Below the pieces are notes generated by a model that worked only from the letters and a program-made list of their open reading frames with translations, had not been told where the DNA came from and made no database searches. A program made the translations under genes and the position numbers. DNA of 64,000 nucleotides from Proteles cristata cristata (lineage: Eukaryota; Chordata; Mammalia; Carnivora; Hyaenidae). Shown in pieces: positions 22,088 to 32,215 of this stretch; positions within the stretch are counted from its first letter, which is position 1, and the number at the start of each line of letters is the position of its first letter. The stretch spans positions 1,116,001 to 1,180,000 of the forward strand of contig JAESUZ010002871.1 in NCBI GenBank assembly GCA_017311185.1, in the 5' to 3' direction.

Positions 22088-22984
22088 CCTGTACACATGC
22101 CCCGCACACATCCACACGCTCCGTTTGTTAAAAATTCCCTTAAAATTGTCCCCCAACCCATTTCCACTCCATTCACACCCGCCGACACCCATTTTACATT
22201 TCTATGACATCAGAAAATGCGATCTCAGGGATGTAGGACTGCACACTCACCCGGCAGCCTAGGGAATAAATCACAGAGTGATTACCCCATTCTGTGAAGG
22301 AAAATGGCTTTATCACCTGTTTTCTTCCTACTAGCAGCACAAGCAGCACAAGCTTCTCTACAGGTCTAAATCGCCTGGCTTCTCCACATGCTTTCCCACT
22401 AGCTCACCCTGCCTGGCACCATCCCCTCACAGCTGTGCTGTGTGTCACACATTATTAACAAGGAGTCCTGGTTGCACCCTGAAACGCTGTCTTCACAACT
22501 CATGGATGCGTCCCTGCTGGCTGCACTGCATTTGGTGGACATACAGTTTAGAAGAATCTCCGAATCTCCCTTGTCACTTCTCCTTCCCCACCCGGGTTGG
22601 CAAAAGACCCTGGTTGTGGTCATGCGTGCTGCTGACGATAAAATGAAATAGCTCGTGTAGGAAACTCCCTCTATCGTCTCACACTGCAACTATTTGTTGC
22701 AATCTGGGTTTTCAACACAGTTTTTGCACCCAGGGGCATGACCGTGGACACATTTTTCAAAGATCCAGCATTAACTAATTAAAACTCACATAGAGTTGTT
22801 GGAATAACTCCTTAATGTTACATTTGCCCAAATCATGAGTTCACCCAGCCTTTTCCGTTTCTCTGTAATTCTGCCAAACTGCTGTTACTTTAAGTTTTCT
22901 AAAATATCATAATAGCTGGAAATTAAATAGTTTTTGTTTCCATGGGCTCCCAATGACATCGGCTGGTTTAAATTCCCCAAGGGT
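22088..22984. other. Unique sequence, locally GC-richer at 22230-22660
   Basis: No repeat recognised. Three overlapping ORFs of 68-96 codons (22399-22689, both strands) coincide with the GC-richer part. None shows a known domain, and their overlap in three frames argues against coding. Confidence 0.4.
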
Positions 22985-23240
22985 TTCTTGAATGTCTACT
23001 ACAAGTGGTGGGTACCCTGCTATGTGTGGTGGATTCGACAATTAGTAGGGGAGACCGACTGGTTAAAGAGCTGAGTATAATACTGTGTGGTAGAGACTGT
23101 GTCAAAGGAAATTTGGAAGAATAGAGAAAGATATTTTGGCCCAAGTGGAAAGCTCAACAGGGACCTCAAAGGAGAAGCTAGTGCTGGAACCAAATCTTTA
23201 AAGGACCTGGCTACATATCAGGAAAAGTGATAGAAGCGGA
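22985..23240 (-). mobile_element. Possible L2 3' part, antisense
   Basis: 'gaatgtctactacaagtgg', 'tagaagaatagagaaag' and 'tggaaccaaatctttaaaggacc' loosely follow the antisense L2 end seen better at 30810-31140 ('aaatctttaaagga' versus AAGATTTAAAAGAAG). Weak. Confidence 0.3.
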
Positions 23241-23244
23241 GGTA

Positions 23245-23385
23245 AGAAGGAGTTTGTGGGGGAGATTCTGGGGTGCTTGATCTGGGTGGTGGTTATGCAA
23301 GTGTGTTCACCTGGCTTTAGTTCATCATACTGGTACCATTTGTGCATCTTTCTGGAAGTATTTTACATTCCAGAAAAAAGTTAAG
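23245..23385 (+). mobile_element. Old LINE-1 (L1M-type) 3' terminus
   Basis: GATCTGGGTGGTGGTTATGC, AAGTGTGTTCACCTGGCTTT, CATTTGTGCATCTTTCTGGA and TATTTTACATTCCAGAAAAAAG match the L1M 3' end ('gatctgggtgctggttacacgggtgtgttcactt ... gtgcacttttctgtatg'). Confidence 0.65.
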
Positions 23386-23829
23386 ATCACCGAGTGTCTT
23401 CTGCAAATTCACATTAATCACAACCTTGGGAAATAGATAATAGTAATCTCCATTTTTGTGAGGAGGAAACTGAAATTCATTCACTAGTGAATGAATATTT
23501 TCTGAATGTGGCAATGAATGAGGTTCTTTGATGGCACTGGGCTTCTGGTGGTGACCAAGACAGGCAACTCCCTAACTATGTGAGGTTTACACTCCGGTTG
23601 TGACTGATTTGTTCCAGGTCACACCTTGATTAAAAGGCAGAGCAAGATTGAAAACTGTGCTCATTCCACAGCTCAGGCCCTTCCTACCGCACTGCATGTG
23701 GTCGGATTATTTTTTGCCTTATAATTCACAGAAGCCATGGATGACATGTCAATATCAGGGAAATGTAATCAGATCTGCGGTTTAGAATAACCACTGGCAA
23801 CAGCATGGAGAAAAGATTTGATAGAGAAA
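23386..23829. other. Unique sequence
   Basis: No gene or repeat recognised. Confidence 0.4.
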
Positions 23830-24112
23830 AGCTCCTTACGTTTATGCACAATTGATTTTCAACAAAGGTGTCAAGACAATTAAATAGGGGTTAAGAACAG
23901 TTTTTTCAACAAATGTTGGAACAACTGGATATTCACATGCAAAGGGATGAACTTGTACCCTTACCCTATCATATAGAAAATTTAACTCAGTATGGATCAG
24001 TGACCTAACTTACGAATCTCTTAGAAGAAAACATAGGTATAAATCTTCACGACCTTAAATTAAGCAATGATTTATTAGATATAACACCTAAGCACAAGCA
24101 ACCAAAGATTAA
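23830..24112 (+). mobile_element. LINE-1 ORF2 part 1, sense, old
   Basis: ORF2 text with frame breaks: GATTTTCAACAAAGGTGTCA, CAACTGGATATTCACATGCA, TCTTAGAAGAAAACATAGGT (24030-24049), CACAAGCAACCAAAGATTAA at 24093. It continues at about 24891 (AACTGGACTTCATCAAAATG), which is the next part of ORF2. Confidence 0.8.
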
Positions 24113-24890
24113 GTTGCACTTGTATTGCTTTTAACCAAGAGATGAAAAAATAATTTAAAAAGATGGGGCCCTAGATGGCTCAGTCCGTTGAGCATGCAAC
24201 GTCAGCTCAGGTCATGATCTCATGGTTCACGAGTTCAAGCCCCATGTTGGGCTCTGTGCTGACAGCTCAGAGCTTACAGCCTGCTTTGGATTCTGTGTGT
24301 GTGTGTCTCTCTCTCTCTCTGCCCCTCTCCAGCTCATACTCTGTCTCTCTCTCTCAAAAATAAATTAAAAATTAAAAAAAATTTAATAAGAGATGGAACC
24401 TATGCTAAGAATGTGAAATATTTTCCCAAGTAAAGCAGAACTAAGTGAGTGAGTCCTTCCAACAGATTCATAAAAAAGAATAAGATTCTACTTCCTATCT
24501 TCAACAGTTTTTATGGTATTGGACACTAGGAATTTAAAATATGTTCAATCCAAATATATACATTCAATATATTCAATATATACATTAAATGTATTCAACA
24601 TATCCATTCAATGTATCCAAAGGAGAGAATACGGAGAGAAATTAAGACCAGCAAACTATTTTTTTAAAGCATTAGGAAATGTTTGAACCTACTGAATTGC
24701 TTTCTACATTGCAAAAGAGTCAAAAGCCTTGCTTAAAATGGTTTTCCATTTATTTTTGTCTGAAATAACACATCTAGAGCACTCAGAAATTCTATTTAAT
24801 TGTTTTTAAAGGGAGGTTTGAATATGACCTTAATTTTATGTACATCCATATGGTATATCACATAAATCGGGTGTATTCAGTTGGAATGTC
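24113..24890. other. Non-L1 DNA interrupting the L1, containing a SINE
   Basis: About 780 bases lie between two adjacent segments of L1 ORF2. Minus the SINE (24163-24383), about 550 bases match no repeat I know. Positions 24539-24620 contain an imperfect tandem array of a roughly 13-base ATATTCAATATAT-like unit. No clear TSD marks the edges. Confidence 0.55.
24163..24383 (+). mobile_element. CAN-SINE, sense
   Basis: GGGGCCCTAGATGGCTCAGT start, (TG)n-expanded GGATTCTGTGTGTGTGTGTC at 24288, tail CTCTCAAAAATAAATTAAAA. TSD is short and decayed (TAAAAAGATGG / TAATAAGAGATGG). Confidence 0.9.
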
Positions 24891-25370
24891 TCAAAACTGG
24901 ACTTCATCAAAATGTACAGCTTTGATGTTTTTTTTTTTTTTGAAAAGGACATTACCAACAAAGTGAAAAGACAACCCACAGAATAGAAGAAAATATTTGC
25001 AAGTTACATAACTGATAGGGGGCTAGTATTCAGAATGCATGGAGAACTATCATAATTCCACAATTAAAAGGCAGATAAAATTGGGCAAAATGTTTGAACA
25101 GATATTTTTTCAATGAAAATAACCAAATGGCCAATAAGCACATGAGAAAATGCTCAACATCATTAATCATTAGAAAAATGCAGATGAAAATCAAAGCCAC
25201 AAAGTTTGTGGCTCACACTCAGCGTAATCACTAAAATGAAAAAGGCAATAACAAGTCTCGGAAAGAATGCGGAGAAATAGGAACGTCCATACACTACTGT
25301 TTGGAATACAAAGTTGTGCAGTCACTTTGGAAAACAGTGTAGCAGTTTCTTAAAAGGTGAAATATGGAGG

Positions 25371-25555
25371 AGCGCCTGGGTGGCTTAGTCAGTTAAGCAT
25401 TTGACTCTTGATCTCAGCTCAGGTCATGACTTCTCGGTTTATGGGCTCGAGCCCTGTGCCGGGCTCTGTGCTGACAGCGCTGCTTGGGATTCTCTGTCTC
25501 CCTCTCTTTCTCATCCCCTTCCTCTTCCCTTTCAAAATAAACTTAAAAAAAAAAA
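25371..25555 (+). mobile_element. CAN-SINE, sense, in L1
   Basis: AGCGCCTGGGTGGCTTAGTC start, CTCGAGCCCTGTGCCGGGCT, shortened CT part, tail TTCAAAATAAACTTAAAAAA. TSD GTGAAATATGGAGG at 25357-25370 and 25556-25569. Confidence 0.95.
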
Positions 25556-25569
25556 GTGAAATATGGAGG

Positions 25570-25645
25570 GGCACCTTGGAGTTGGAATTTTGAGTCCCAC
25601 GTTGGGTTTAGGGATTACTTAAAAAATAAAATCCTTTTTAAAAAG
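25570..25645 (+). mobile_element. Partial CAN-SINE of an older lineage
   Basis: GGCACCTTGGAGTTGGAATT, then GAGTCCCACGTTGGGTTTAG and GATTACTTAAAAAATAAAAT. The 'gttgggtttagggattacttaaaaaataaa' ending is the CAN-SINE form lacking the CT-rich middle, as also seen antisense at 28196. The A/B-box part is mostly deleted. It abuts the TSD of the SINE before it. Confidence 0.65.
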
Positions 25646-26090
25646 TTAATATGGTGTTTAACATGGCATCTATGCAGACGTGGAGTTTAATATCACACCT
25701 ACACTAGTTATACTTCTAGGCATATACATGAAAAAATTAAAAACATGTGTCCATACCCAAACTTGTACATGAATATTCATAGCATTATTTATGATAGCCA
25801 AAAAAGTGGAAACAACCTATATGTACATGAACTCCTGAATGGAGCCACAAAATATGACATTAGCATGCAATGGTGTACTATTCACCCATAAAGAGGAATG
25901 AAATATTGGTTCATGGTACTATGTGGATGACCCTTGAAGACTAGTGTCTTAGTAAAAGGAACCAAACATATAAGACGACAAATCATGTAATTCTATTAAC
26001 ATGAAATGTCTAGAAAAGACAAATCCATAGAAACTGAGAGGTTCATGGTTACTTGGGGCTGGGGGTGGGGGAGGGAGTGGAGAATGACTG

Positions 26091-26407
26091 CTAATTAGTA
26101 TAGGGTTTGTTTTGGAGTCCACAAAAATATTCTAAGGCGCTCTCCATGATGATGACTGTAAGCATTGTGTATAAAGTCAGTTCAGTGTACAGATGGCAGG
26201 AAATGTCACCTAGACACTTACCAGTTTCAGAAGCTCTGTTTACACTGTAAAATATGCTATTGTTTTTTTTCTTTTTCCTCATAACAGGAATCTGAAACAT
26301 CTCCCTCTTGTATGATATGTGCATGTCATCCATATGCTGTAACATACATGTGAGGCATACCATAGAAAAAGACTGTAAGGAAAAGGTCGAAACATTAATA
26401 GAAGTTC
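26091..26407. other. End of L1 and unrecognised sequence
   Basis: No gene. The 90-codon minus frame at 26091-26363 lies partly in L1 3' sequence and is not supported. Confidence 0.35.
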
Positions 26408-26610
26408 TTTTTTTATAACAGAATTTTTATTTTTTTAGGGAGAGAGAGAGGGTGTGTGTACACAGGTAGAGGAGGGGCAGAGAGAGAGAGAGAGAGAGAA
26501 GGAATCCCAGTATGGAGCCTGACCAGGACTCCATCCCAGGACCGTGGGATCATGACCTGAGACAAAATCAAGAGTCAGATGCTCAACCAGCTGAGCCACC
26601 CAGGTACCCA
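26408..26610 (-). mobile_element. CAN-SINE, antisense
   Basis: Reversed tail ATTTTTATTTTTTTAGGGAG, GA-rich run 26482-26500, GATCATGACCTGAGACAAAA, and right end GAGCCACCCAGGTACCC. AAGTTC at 26403 and 26610 may be a decayed TSD. Confidence 0.9.
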
Positions 26611-27617
26611 AAGTTCCCTGTTTCTAAAGTAGGTATCTTTCAGTGGGATTTTGAATAACTCTTATTTTCCTTCTGTTACTTCGGTTTTTGTTTTTTGGGT
26701 ATTTTTTGTTTTTTGTTTTATTTTGTTTTGCATTTCTCAAATGTTCTATAATGAATTTGTATTACTCTTTTAATCAGAGGAAAGTACATTTTAATGTTTG
26801 GTTTAATAAACTGCAGGCTGCATAACTGCTTTTACTACTAGGTTTCCTTTCTAGGGACTGACTCTGTAACTGGAATGGTGGGTGGGTATTAATTCCAATT
26901 CCAACAAGACCAACACAAATTCATTAACACCACAAAAGCAAATTCACTTAAGTTTTTGTCTGCACAACGGTCACGGTGCTTCAAGCTGTCTTACAAAAAT
27001 GGAATCATTTCAAACACATGGCTGAATGTTATACATAGGCTCTCTCTTTATGTGGAATTGTCTGTATTTGTTTTAGGAGAGGGGAAAAGAAAGTCCCTGA
27101 TGACATTTTGCAAATACCAGTTGATGATTTTCAAAACTATTTCTTTTTCCTAGTGCCAAGTGTATCCTTTGGAAGTCTATTCCCATCTGCCATCAATAAA
27201 AACAATTCTTATCTCAAAACATGGTTTTTTTGAAATGTCATTGCAGTACTCCACCTATTTTCTTGTGAGGAGAAAAAAGAAAAAGCTTTAGTTGATGTCC
27301 ACTTTTGGGAGGGCCAGACTGTATTTCTGTGTAGAGTGTGTGTAGGAAAGGAACCGGGGTTTGGAAGAGGGGCCGAGAGAATAGAAAGCTTCAGTATCAA
27401 ACATTAATTTAATAGCTTTGTTAATTAAAACATTAATTTTGTTAGCTTTGTTCCATTATTAATTTTCAGGATATATTAGGTTTTATGAATTGAAAAAGTT
27501 TAAAAATATCCTATATTGGTATTCCTCAAACAACGTGCATGTTAACTCTCTGAGGGTTTGGTCAAAGTGTAGATCCTGATCTGTAAGTCTGGGCAGGACT
27601 ACTATTCTAAATTTCTC
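26611..27617. other. Unique sequence with a T/G-rich low-complexity part (26680-26730)
   Basis: GTTTTTTGTTTTATTTTGTT-type text at 26700 is simple sequence. No gene recognised. AATAAA-like words occur, but there is no transcript evidence. Confidence 0.4.
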
Positions 27618-28045
27618 TTTTTTTTTTCTTTTTTAAGTTTATCTATTTATTTTGAGAAAGCGAGCAGGAAAGGAGCAGAGAGAGAGAAGGAGAAAGAGAG
27701 AATCCCAAGCAGTCTCTGCACTGTCAGCACAGAGCCTGACGTAGGGTTTAAACTCATGAACAGCTAGATCATGGCCTGAGTCAAAATCAAGAGTCAGATG
27801 CTTGGGGCCTCTGGGTGGCTCAGTCTGTTAAGTGTCAGACTTTGGGTCAGGCCATGATCTCCTGGTTCATGAGTTCAAGCCCCACATCTGGCTGTCTGCT
27901 GTTAGCATAGAGCCTGCTTTGGATCCTTCTCTGCCCCTTCCCTGCTCTTGCACTCTCATCCTTTTTCTCTTTCTCTCTCAAAAATAAACAAACATTAGAA
28001 AAAAGAAGAGTGTGATGCTTAAATGACTGAGCTACCCCAGGCAAC
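27618..28045 (-). mobile_element. CAN-SINE, antisense, split by another SINE
   Basis: Left part 27618-27803: T-run, AAGTTTATCTATTTATTTTG, GACGTAGGGTTTAAACTCAT, CAAAATCAAGAGTCAGATGC. Right part 28006-28045: repeated TSD then AAATGACTGAGCTACCCCAG, the antisense SINE head. Together they form one full antisense element. Confidence 0.9.
27804..28005 (+). mobile_element. CAN-SINE, sense, inside the SINE above
   Basis: GGGGCCTCTGGGTGGCTCAG start, GAGTTCAAGCCCCACATCTG, tail TCTCAAAAATAAACAAACAT. TSD AAGAGTCAGATGCTT (27789-27803) / AAGAGTGTGATGCTT (28006-28020). Confidence 0.95.
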
Positions 28046-28059
28046 CCTCTGTATTACTA

Positions 28060-28083
28060 ATGTGTGTGTGTGTGTGTGTGTGG
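28060..28083. repeat. (TG)n microsatellite
   Basis: About 12 TG units followed by irregular CACACA/TATACA text to 28130. Confidence 0.9.
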
Positions 28084-28195
28084 GTGCATGCTCACACACA
28101 TGTATGCCCACACACGTATACATGTTATGTATAGATACAATTACACTGTTTAATGAAAAATACATGCTTTTAGGTATAATTTTTGTCATTTTATT

Positions 28196-28290
28196 GTTTT
28201 AAGTAAACTCTGTACCCTATGTGCGGCTTGAACTCATGATCTTGATTCCAAGAGTCACATGCTTTACCAAATGAACCAGCCAGGCACCCC
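28196..28290 (-). mobile_element. Ancient-type CAN-SINE, antisense
   Basis: About 95 bases: TAAGTAAACTCTGTACCCTA, TGCGGCTTGAACTCATGATC, TGATTCCAAGAGTCACATGC, and GAACCAGCCAGGCACCCC at the right edge. It lacks the CT-rich middle of the felid SINEs. TSD TTGTCATTTTATT at 28183-28195 and 28291-28303. Confidence 0.88.
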
Positions 28291-28371
28291 TTGTCATTTT
28301 ATTTTTAATCCAGACTATTTTATGCCTATAGCTTTACTTATTAAAAGAAGATGTAAATACCCTTATAAAGG

Positions 28372-28842
28372 TAAATATGGCTGTGGTAGCCAGTCCCCAA
28401 TGATCCCTGACTCTGGTGCTTAGATTTTCTGTAATCCCCTCCCATATTATACCAGGGTTGGTATGTGATCAATAGAATTGAACAAAACTGATGCTATATC
28501 ACCTCTGATATGAATGTATAAAAGACATAGTGACTTCTTACTTGGGCTTTTTGTATGCTCTCTGGATCACTCACTCTGGGGAAAGCCAACAGCCATAATG
28601 TGAGAAGTTCTGTGGAGGGGTCCCTGTGGTAAGGACCTGAGATCTACTGCCAAAAGCCATGTGAGTAAACTGGAAAGGGATCCTTTAAGCCAGTCAAGTT
28701 TTCAGATGACTATAGCCTCAGCCTACATCTTGGCTGTGACCTTGGAGTGAGAATTTTGGACCCTCAGAAATCGTGAGTTCATAAAAGTTTGCTGGGTTAA
28801 GCTGCCAACTTTGGGAGTACATACATGACAATAGATAACAAA
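28372..28842 (+). mobile_element. MLT1-like LTR (ERVL-MaLR)
   Basis: GTGGTAGCCAGTCCCCAATG, TTTTCTGTAATCCCCTCCCA (28425-28444), TGGATCACTCACTCTGGGGA (28562-28581), CAGTCAAGTTTTCAGATGAC, and the end TGACAATAGATAACA. The order matches an MLT1-type LTR as I remember it. Only a solitary LTR is present; no gag/pol follows. Confidence 0.65.
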
Positions 28843-29354
28843 CACGTGGAAAAAATGATCTGTATTTATCTATATAAAATAGTGACTCTGTGGAAAATTG
28901 GTCTGTTTCTAGAACTCATGAAATTGTTCTAATAGGATTTGTTATCTTTCAGAGCTAGAAGAACACACTATGTAAAGGCTTAGAATGTCTTATCAATCTC
29001 TTTCTGTGAGAGTGGTGTTAGAAGCAGGTGGGAGTGAAGCCAGTCCCCCCTAATGCACACACGCCCTGAACCCCACACCTGGCAATGTTATCACTGCACA
29101 TTTTTCCATTTCAACAGCCTAGCCTAGCTCTCTCTGGAAACGGTGATGTAAAGTAGCAGGAAGCAGCAACCCTCCTCATCTGTTTTCCTTTCTTGGCATG
29201 ATATGTTACAATCTTATGATAAAGGTATTCAGAGAGGCAAGAACTAATTCTTAGGTGCAAATAATAATGCCTAGCCTGCACCAAAATTAAGAGCATCATG
29301 ATGACAATGGTGGTTCGCTGGAATGAAAGCAAATGCTTATATGATGCTTACAAT
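28843..29354. other. Unique sequence
   Basis: No gene or repeat recognised in about 510 bases. Confidence 0.4.
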
Positions 29355-29545
29355 TACTGTGCCGACTCCTTTTTATATATGTTAACTTGTATCATTCTCA
29401 CAAATTCATCAAGTGGGTGTATGATTATTCCCATTTTACAGATGAAAGAAAAATGTAAGTTAAGTAACTTGCTCAAACCCATATAGTCAGTTATGTAATG
29501 GGGACCGGAGTCCATGCTATCAACCCCTTGACACTGGCCCTAATG
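29355..29545 (-). mobile_element. MIR SINE, antisense
   Basis: CATTTTACAGATGAAAGAAA, AGTTAAGTAACTTGCTCAAA (29457-29476), CGGAGTCCATGCTATCAACC match the antisense MIR core and tRNA-like end. Confidence 0.75.
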
Positions 29546-30317
29546 ACAACCATCTTCACTATAATAAAATACTACTGATTCAAACATCAAAGAACTAGAA
29601 AAGTGGAAGTCACATATTTTGTACTATTTACTCTCTTAGTTATGAAAGATAGGGATTCTAGGTGACTTGGGAAGAGTGGTACCTTCAAATCAACTACAGT
29701 TTTGAATAGAGGCTTCTGAGCATAGGGGGTTTTGTGAGTGATTGCCTCTACTCTTGTCAGACTCACCGCGCAGATGAACGGCAGCCTTCAGGGTCCTACC
29801 TAATCCTAACCGCTGACAATAGAAAGATAAAATTGTCCCATCTGAAGTCTGTGATTTTAACATGTGGCCATGCTGTTTCTATGTTTATCTTTGTTTTCTG
29901 CCTCTTAGTTTCAAAGTTTTCTCCCTCTCCCCCGTTAAAGGCGCTCTCAGGCTGAAAGCTGGCTGGCCCACTTCACTAAGCATACCAATTGGATCATGAG
30001 TAATGACCGGGCACTTTCATTTAGGGACGTTCCTAACAACAGGATTGAGTCCAGCTGCCCTGTGTTGCCTAAACTGAACATTCAAACAAGGTGGAAAACA
30101 CTAGATCTGTGTCCTTGGATACTGGTAGCTTCAAGGACTGTTTATTGCATCGCATCTTAAATCAAAGTCGGAGGAGATTTCTCACTGGGTCCTCCGGTTC
30201 CAGTGCACAGCTCCTCAGGCAAGGTTGGAATCCTTTTGCTGCAAATCTCTTTTGTAGTAAGAATCGTGGAGTTAACCAAAGTTGCTCACCTTCTACATTT
30301 CCAACTAACATCCGTGG
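29546..30317. other. Unique, high-complexity sequence (possible regulatory stretch)
   Basis: No transposon is visible in about 770 bases. Base composition is more even than in the flanks and it keeps CpGs (for example CACCGCGCAGATGAACGG at 29765, GGCGCTCTC at 29940, TAATGACCGGGCACTTTC at 30001). This is compatible with a conserved non-coding element, but sequence from other species would be needed to say so. Two + frames (29734-29955, 30091-30417) have no known domain. Confidence 0.35.
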
Positions 30318-30416
30318 TTTTCTTTTTTCTTTTCTTTTCTTTACTTTTTTCTTTCCTTTTTTCCTTTTCTTTCTTCTTCTCTTTGCTTCTTCGTCTTCTT
30401 CTCCTTCTTCTTTTTA
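30318..30416. repeat. Polypyrimidine tract (TTTC/TTC-rich)
   Basis: Nearly pure pyrimidine on the + strand for about 100 bases, ending TCTTCTCCTTCTTCTTTTTA. It gives a false Phe/Ser-rich reading frame. Confidence 0.9.
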
Positions 30417-30809
30417 ATCAAGAGGCAAGTGATCATGTTTTGACTCTCAGGCTAGAAAGACAACTTAGGAAACTCATGAAATGATAGCAAATCTAGCCCT
30501 CCTCTCCAGATGTTTCTCTAGGAGTTTATTTTTGTGTTTTAGATAATGACAAATTCATGATGGATTTAATTAACAGGGCAGATACTATTTTTAGGACTGT
30601 GTTGCAAGTAGGTATGTTAAATGAAAGTTTAAAGAATGTGAGGTTTTAAATAGCCAAGTGTTAAAACAAAACAGTACCATTAGTACAGGTTTGTAACACT
30701 TGTGGCTCACCATGAGGAAATGCAAAAGCAAGATGGTCAACAGTGCTTTCATTCGAGAGGTCCCATGTAACACACATTTTTTTAAGTGAATTCTTTCATT
30801 TGTGTATCT
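30417..30809. other. Unique sequence
   Basis: No gene or repeat recognised. Confidence 0.4.
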
Positions 30810-31279
30810 GGCAAATATCTATTGAGTTTCTACTCTGTGTCAGATGCGATTCTAGACATTTGGGATGTTTCAGTGAACAAAGCAGACAAAGATCCCTGCC
30901 CCTCTCTGAAGGGCTTTCTAATCAAGCGAGATAGTCGCTAGAAGATAAATGTACTAGTAAACTCTACCCTTTGCCGAGTGAGAAGTTCCCTGGGAAAACA
31001 AAAAGGGGGAAGAGGACTGGAAGGACTCGAGTCCTATTTTAAATAAGATGGTGAGAGGGGGCCTCCTTAGAAAGTGACATTTCAGGTAAGATTTAAAAGA
31101 AGCTGAAGGAATTCATCCTGGGGGTGTTTCTGAGAAGAGCTTTCAGTCAGTGGAAGCAGCCAATGCAAAGGCTCCGAGGTAGGACTGTGCCTGACATGTG
31201 AGAAGCAGCAGTGAGCCAGGTGGTTGGAGCAGAGAAGCGAGGGTGGACATAGTCAGGGAAGAGGTAACAAAGGCCATTA

Positions 31280-31475
31280 TAAAAAAAATAATGTTTTATT
31301 TTATATGAGAGAGAGCGAGAGCGAGAGAAGGGGAGGGGCAGAGAGATGGAAACAGAATCTGAAGCAGGTTCCAAGCTGTCAGCACAGAGCCCCACATGGG
31401 GCTCGAACCCACAAACCATGAGATCATGACCTGAGCTGAAGTTGACGCCTAACCAACTCAGCCACCTAGGCACCC
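31280..31475 (-). mobile_element. CAN-SINE, antisense (first of two at one target)
   Basis: Reversed tail AAAAATAATGTTTTATTTTA, GA-rich part, GCTCGAACCCACAAACCATG (31401-31420), end GCCACCTAGGCACCC. TSD AACAAAGGCCATTA at 31266-31279 and 31476-31489. Confidence 0.95.
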
Positions 31476-31489
31476 AACAAAGGCCATTA

Positions 31490-31724
31490 AAATTAAAAAA
31501 AAAATTTTTTTTTTTGGTATTGATTTCTGAGAGAGAAAGAGAGAGTGCAAGAGCATGAGCAGGGGAAGGTCAGAGAGAGAGGGAGAAATGGAATCTGAAG
31601 CAGACTTCAGGCTCTGAGCTAGCTGTCAGCACAGAGCCCGACCCGGGGCTTGAACCCATGAACCGTGAGATCATGACCTGAGCTGAAGTCAGATGCTTAA
31701 CCAACTGAGCCACCCAGGCAACCC
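31490..31724 (-). mobile_element. CAN-SINE, antisense (second of two at one target)
   Basis: A/T-run, TGATTTCTGAGAGAGAAAGA, GAGCCCGACCCGGGGCTTGA, end GAGCCACCCAGGCAACCC. Left target AAAGGCCATTA (31480-31490) and right GAAGGCCATTTT (31725-31736). Confidence 0.93.
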
Positions 31725-32215
31725 GAAGGCCATTTTAAAGGGCTTTGACTTTCACTGGGAAGGAGGACCTACTACAGGATCTGGGGCAGATTAGTGAAAT
31801 TTATTGACATATTTTTACTGGATCACTTTGGCTGCTGTAGAGGTACAAGAGGAGAAGCACAGAGACCATTAAGAGGACCGCAATCTAAGTTGGAGAAGAT
31901 GGTGGTTCAAACAGGTGGTAGCATAACATAGAAAACAACTGATTGGATGCTGGACATATTGTCACGACGAAATCAGGATTGGATAAGGGGTGTGAGTGAA
32001 AGGAAGAAATCAAGATGCCTCTAAACTTTTAGGCCTCAGTAATTTGAAGAATAGAATGCCTTTCAACTAAGAGAAAGCTGCAGGTAAGAGAATGGTCATT
32101 TTAGAGATCTTAAATTTGAGATCTCAATCAGAAGTTTGAGTGGAGATGATGAACAGACAGTTGGAAAACTGGAGCCTGAGGAGAAAAGTTTGGACCAAAG
32201 ATAAGATATTTTAAT

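Larger units (their letters stand above)
24891..26200 (+). mobile_element. LINE-1 part 2 (ORF2 end and 3' UTR), sense, old
   Basis: AACTGGACTTCATCAAAATG, AAATGGCCAATAAGCACATG (25125), TGCTCAACATCATTAATCAT, TTTGGAAAACAGTGTAGCAG, then after a SINE 'ttctaggcatatacatgaaa', AAGTGGAAACAACCTATATG and 'gaggttcatggttacttggg' of the 3' UTR. Stops occur in all frames. The 3' limit is uncertain. Confidence 0.8.
30810..32215 (-). mobile_element. L2 LINE 3' part, antisense, with two SINEs inside
   Basis: Antisense L2 in order: TATTGAGTTTCTACTCTGTG, TGAACAAAGCAGACAAAGAT, AATGCAAAGGCTCCGAGGTA (31163), then after two SINEs GGATCACTTTGGCTGCTGTA (31820), TAAGTTGGAGAAGATGGTGG, TTTGAGTGGAGATGATGAAC (32134), GAGCCTGAGGAGAAAAGTTT. 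This is one of the longest collinear L2 remnants in the window. It is decayed and non-coding. Confidence 0.8.

Noticed and set aside
22399..22689. Cluster of ORFs on both strands as a possible exon
   Set aside because: Three frames open over the same bases, typical of GC-richer non-coding DNA; no known protein resemblance and no convincing splice sites.
28372..28842. Endogenous retrovirus with coding capacity
   Set aside because: Only a solitary MLT1-like LTR is visible; no gag, pol or env sequence nearby.
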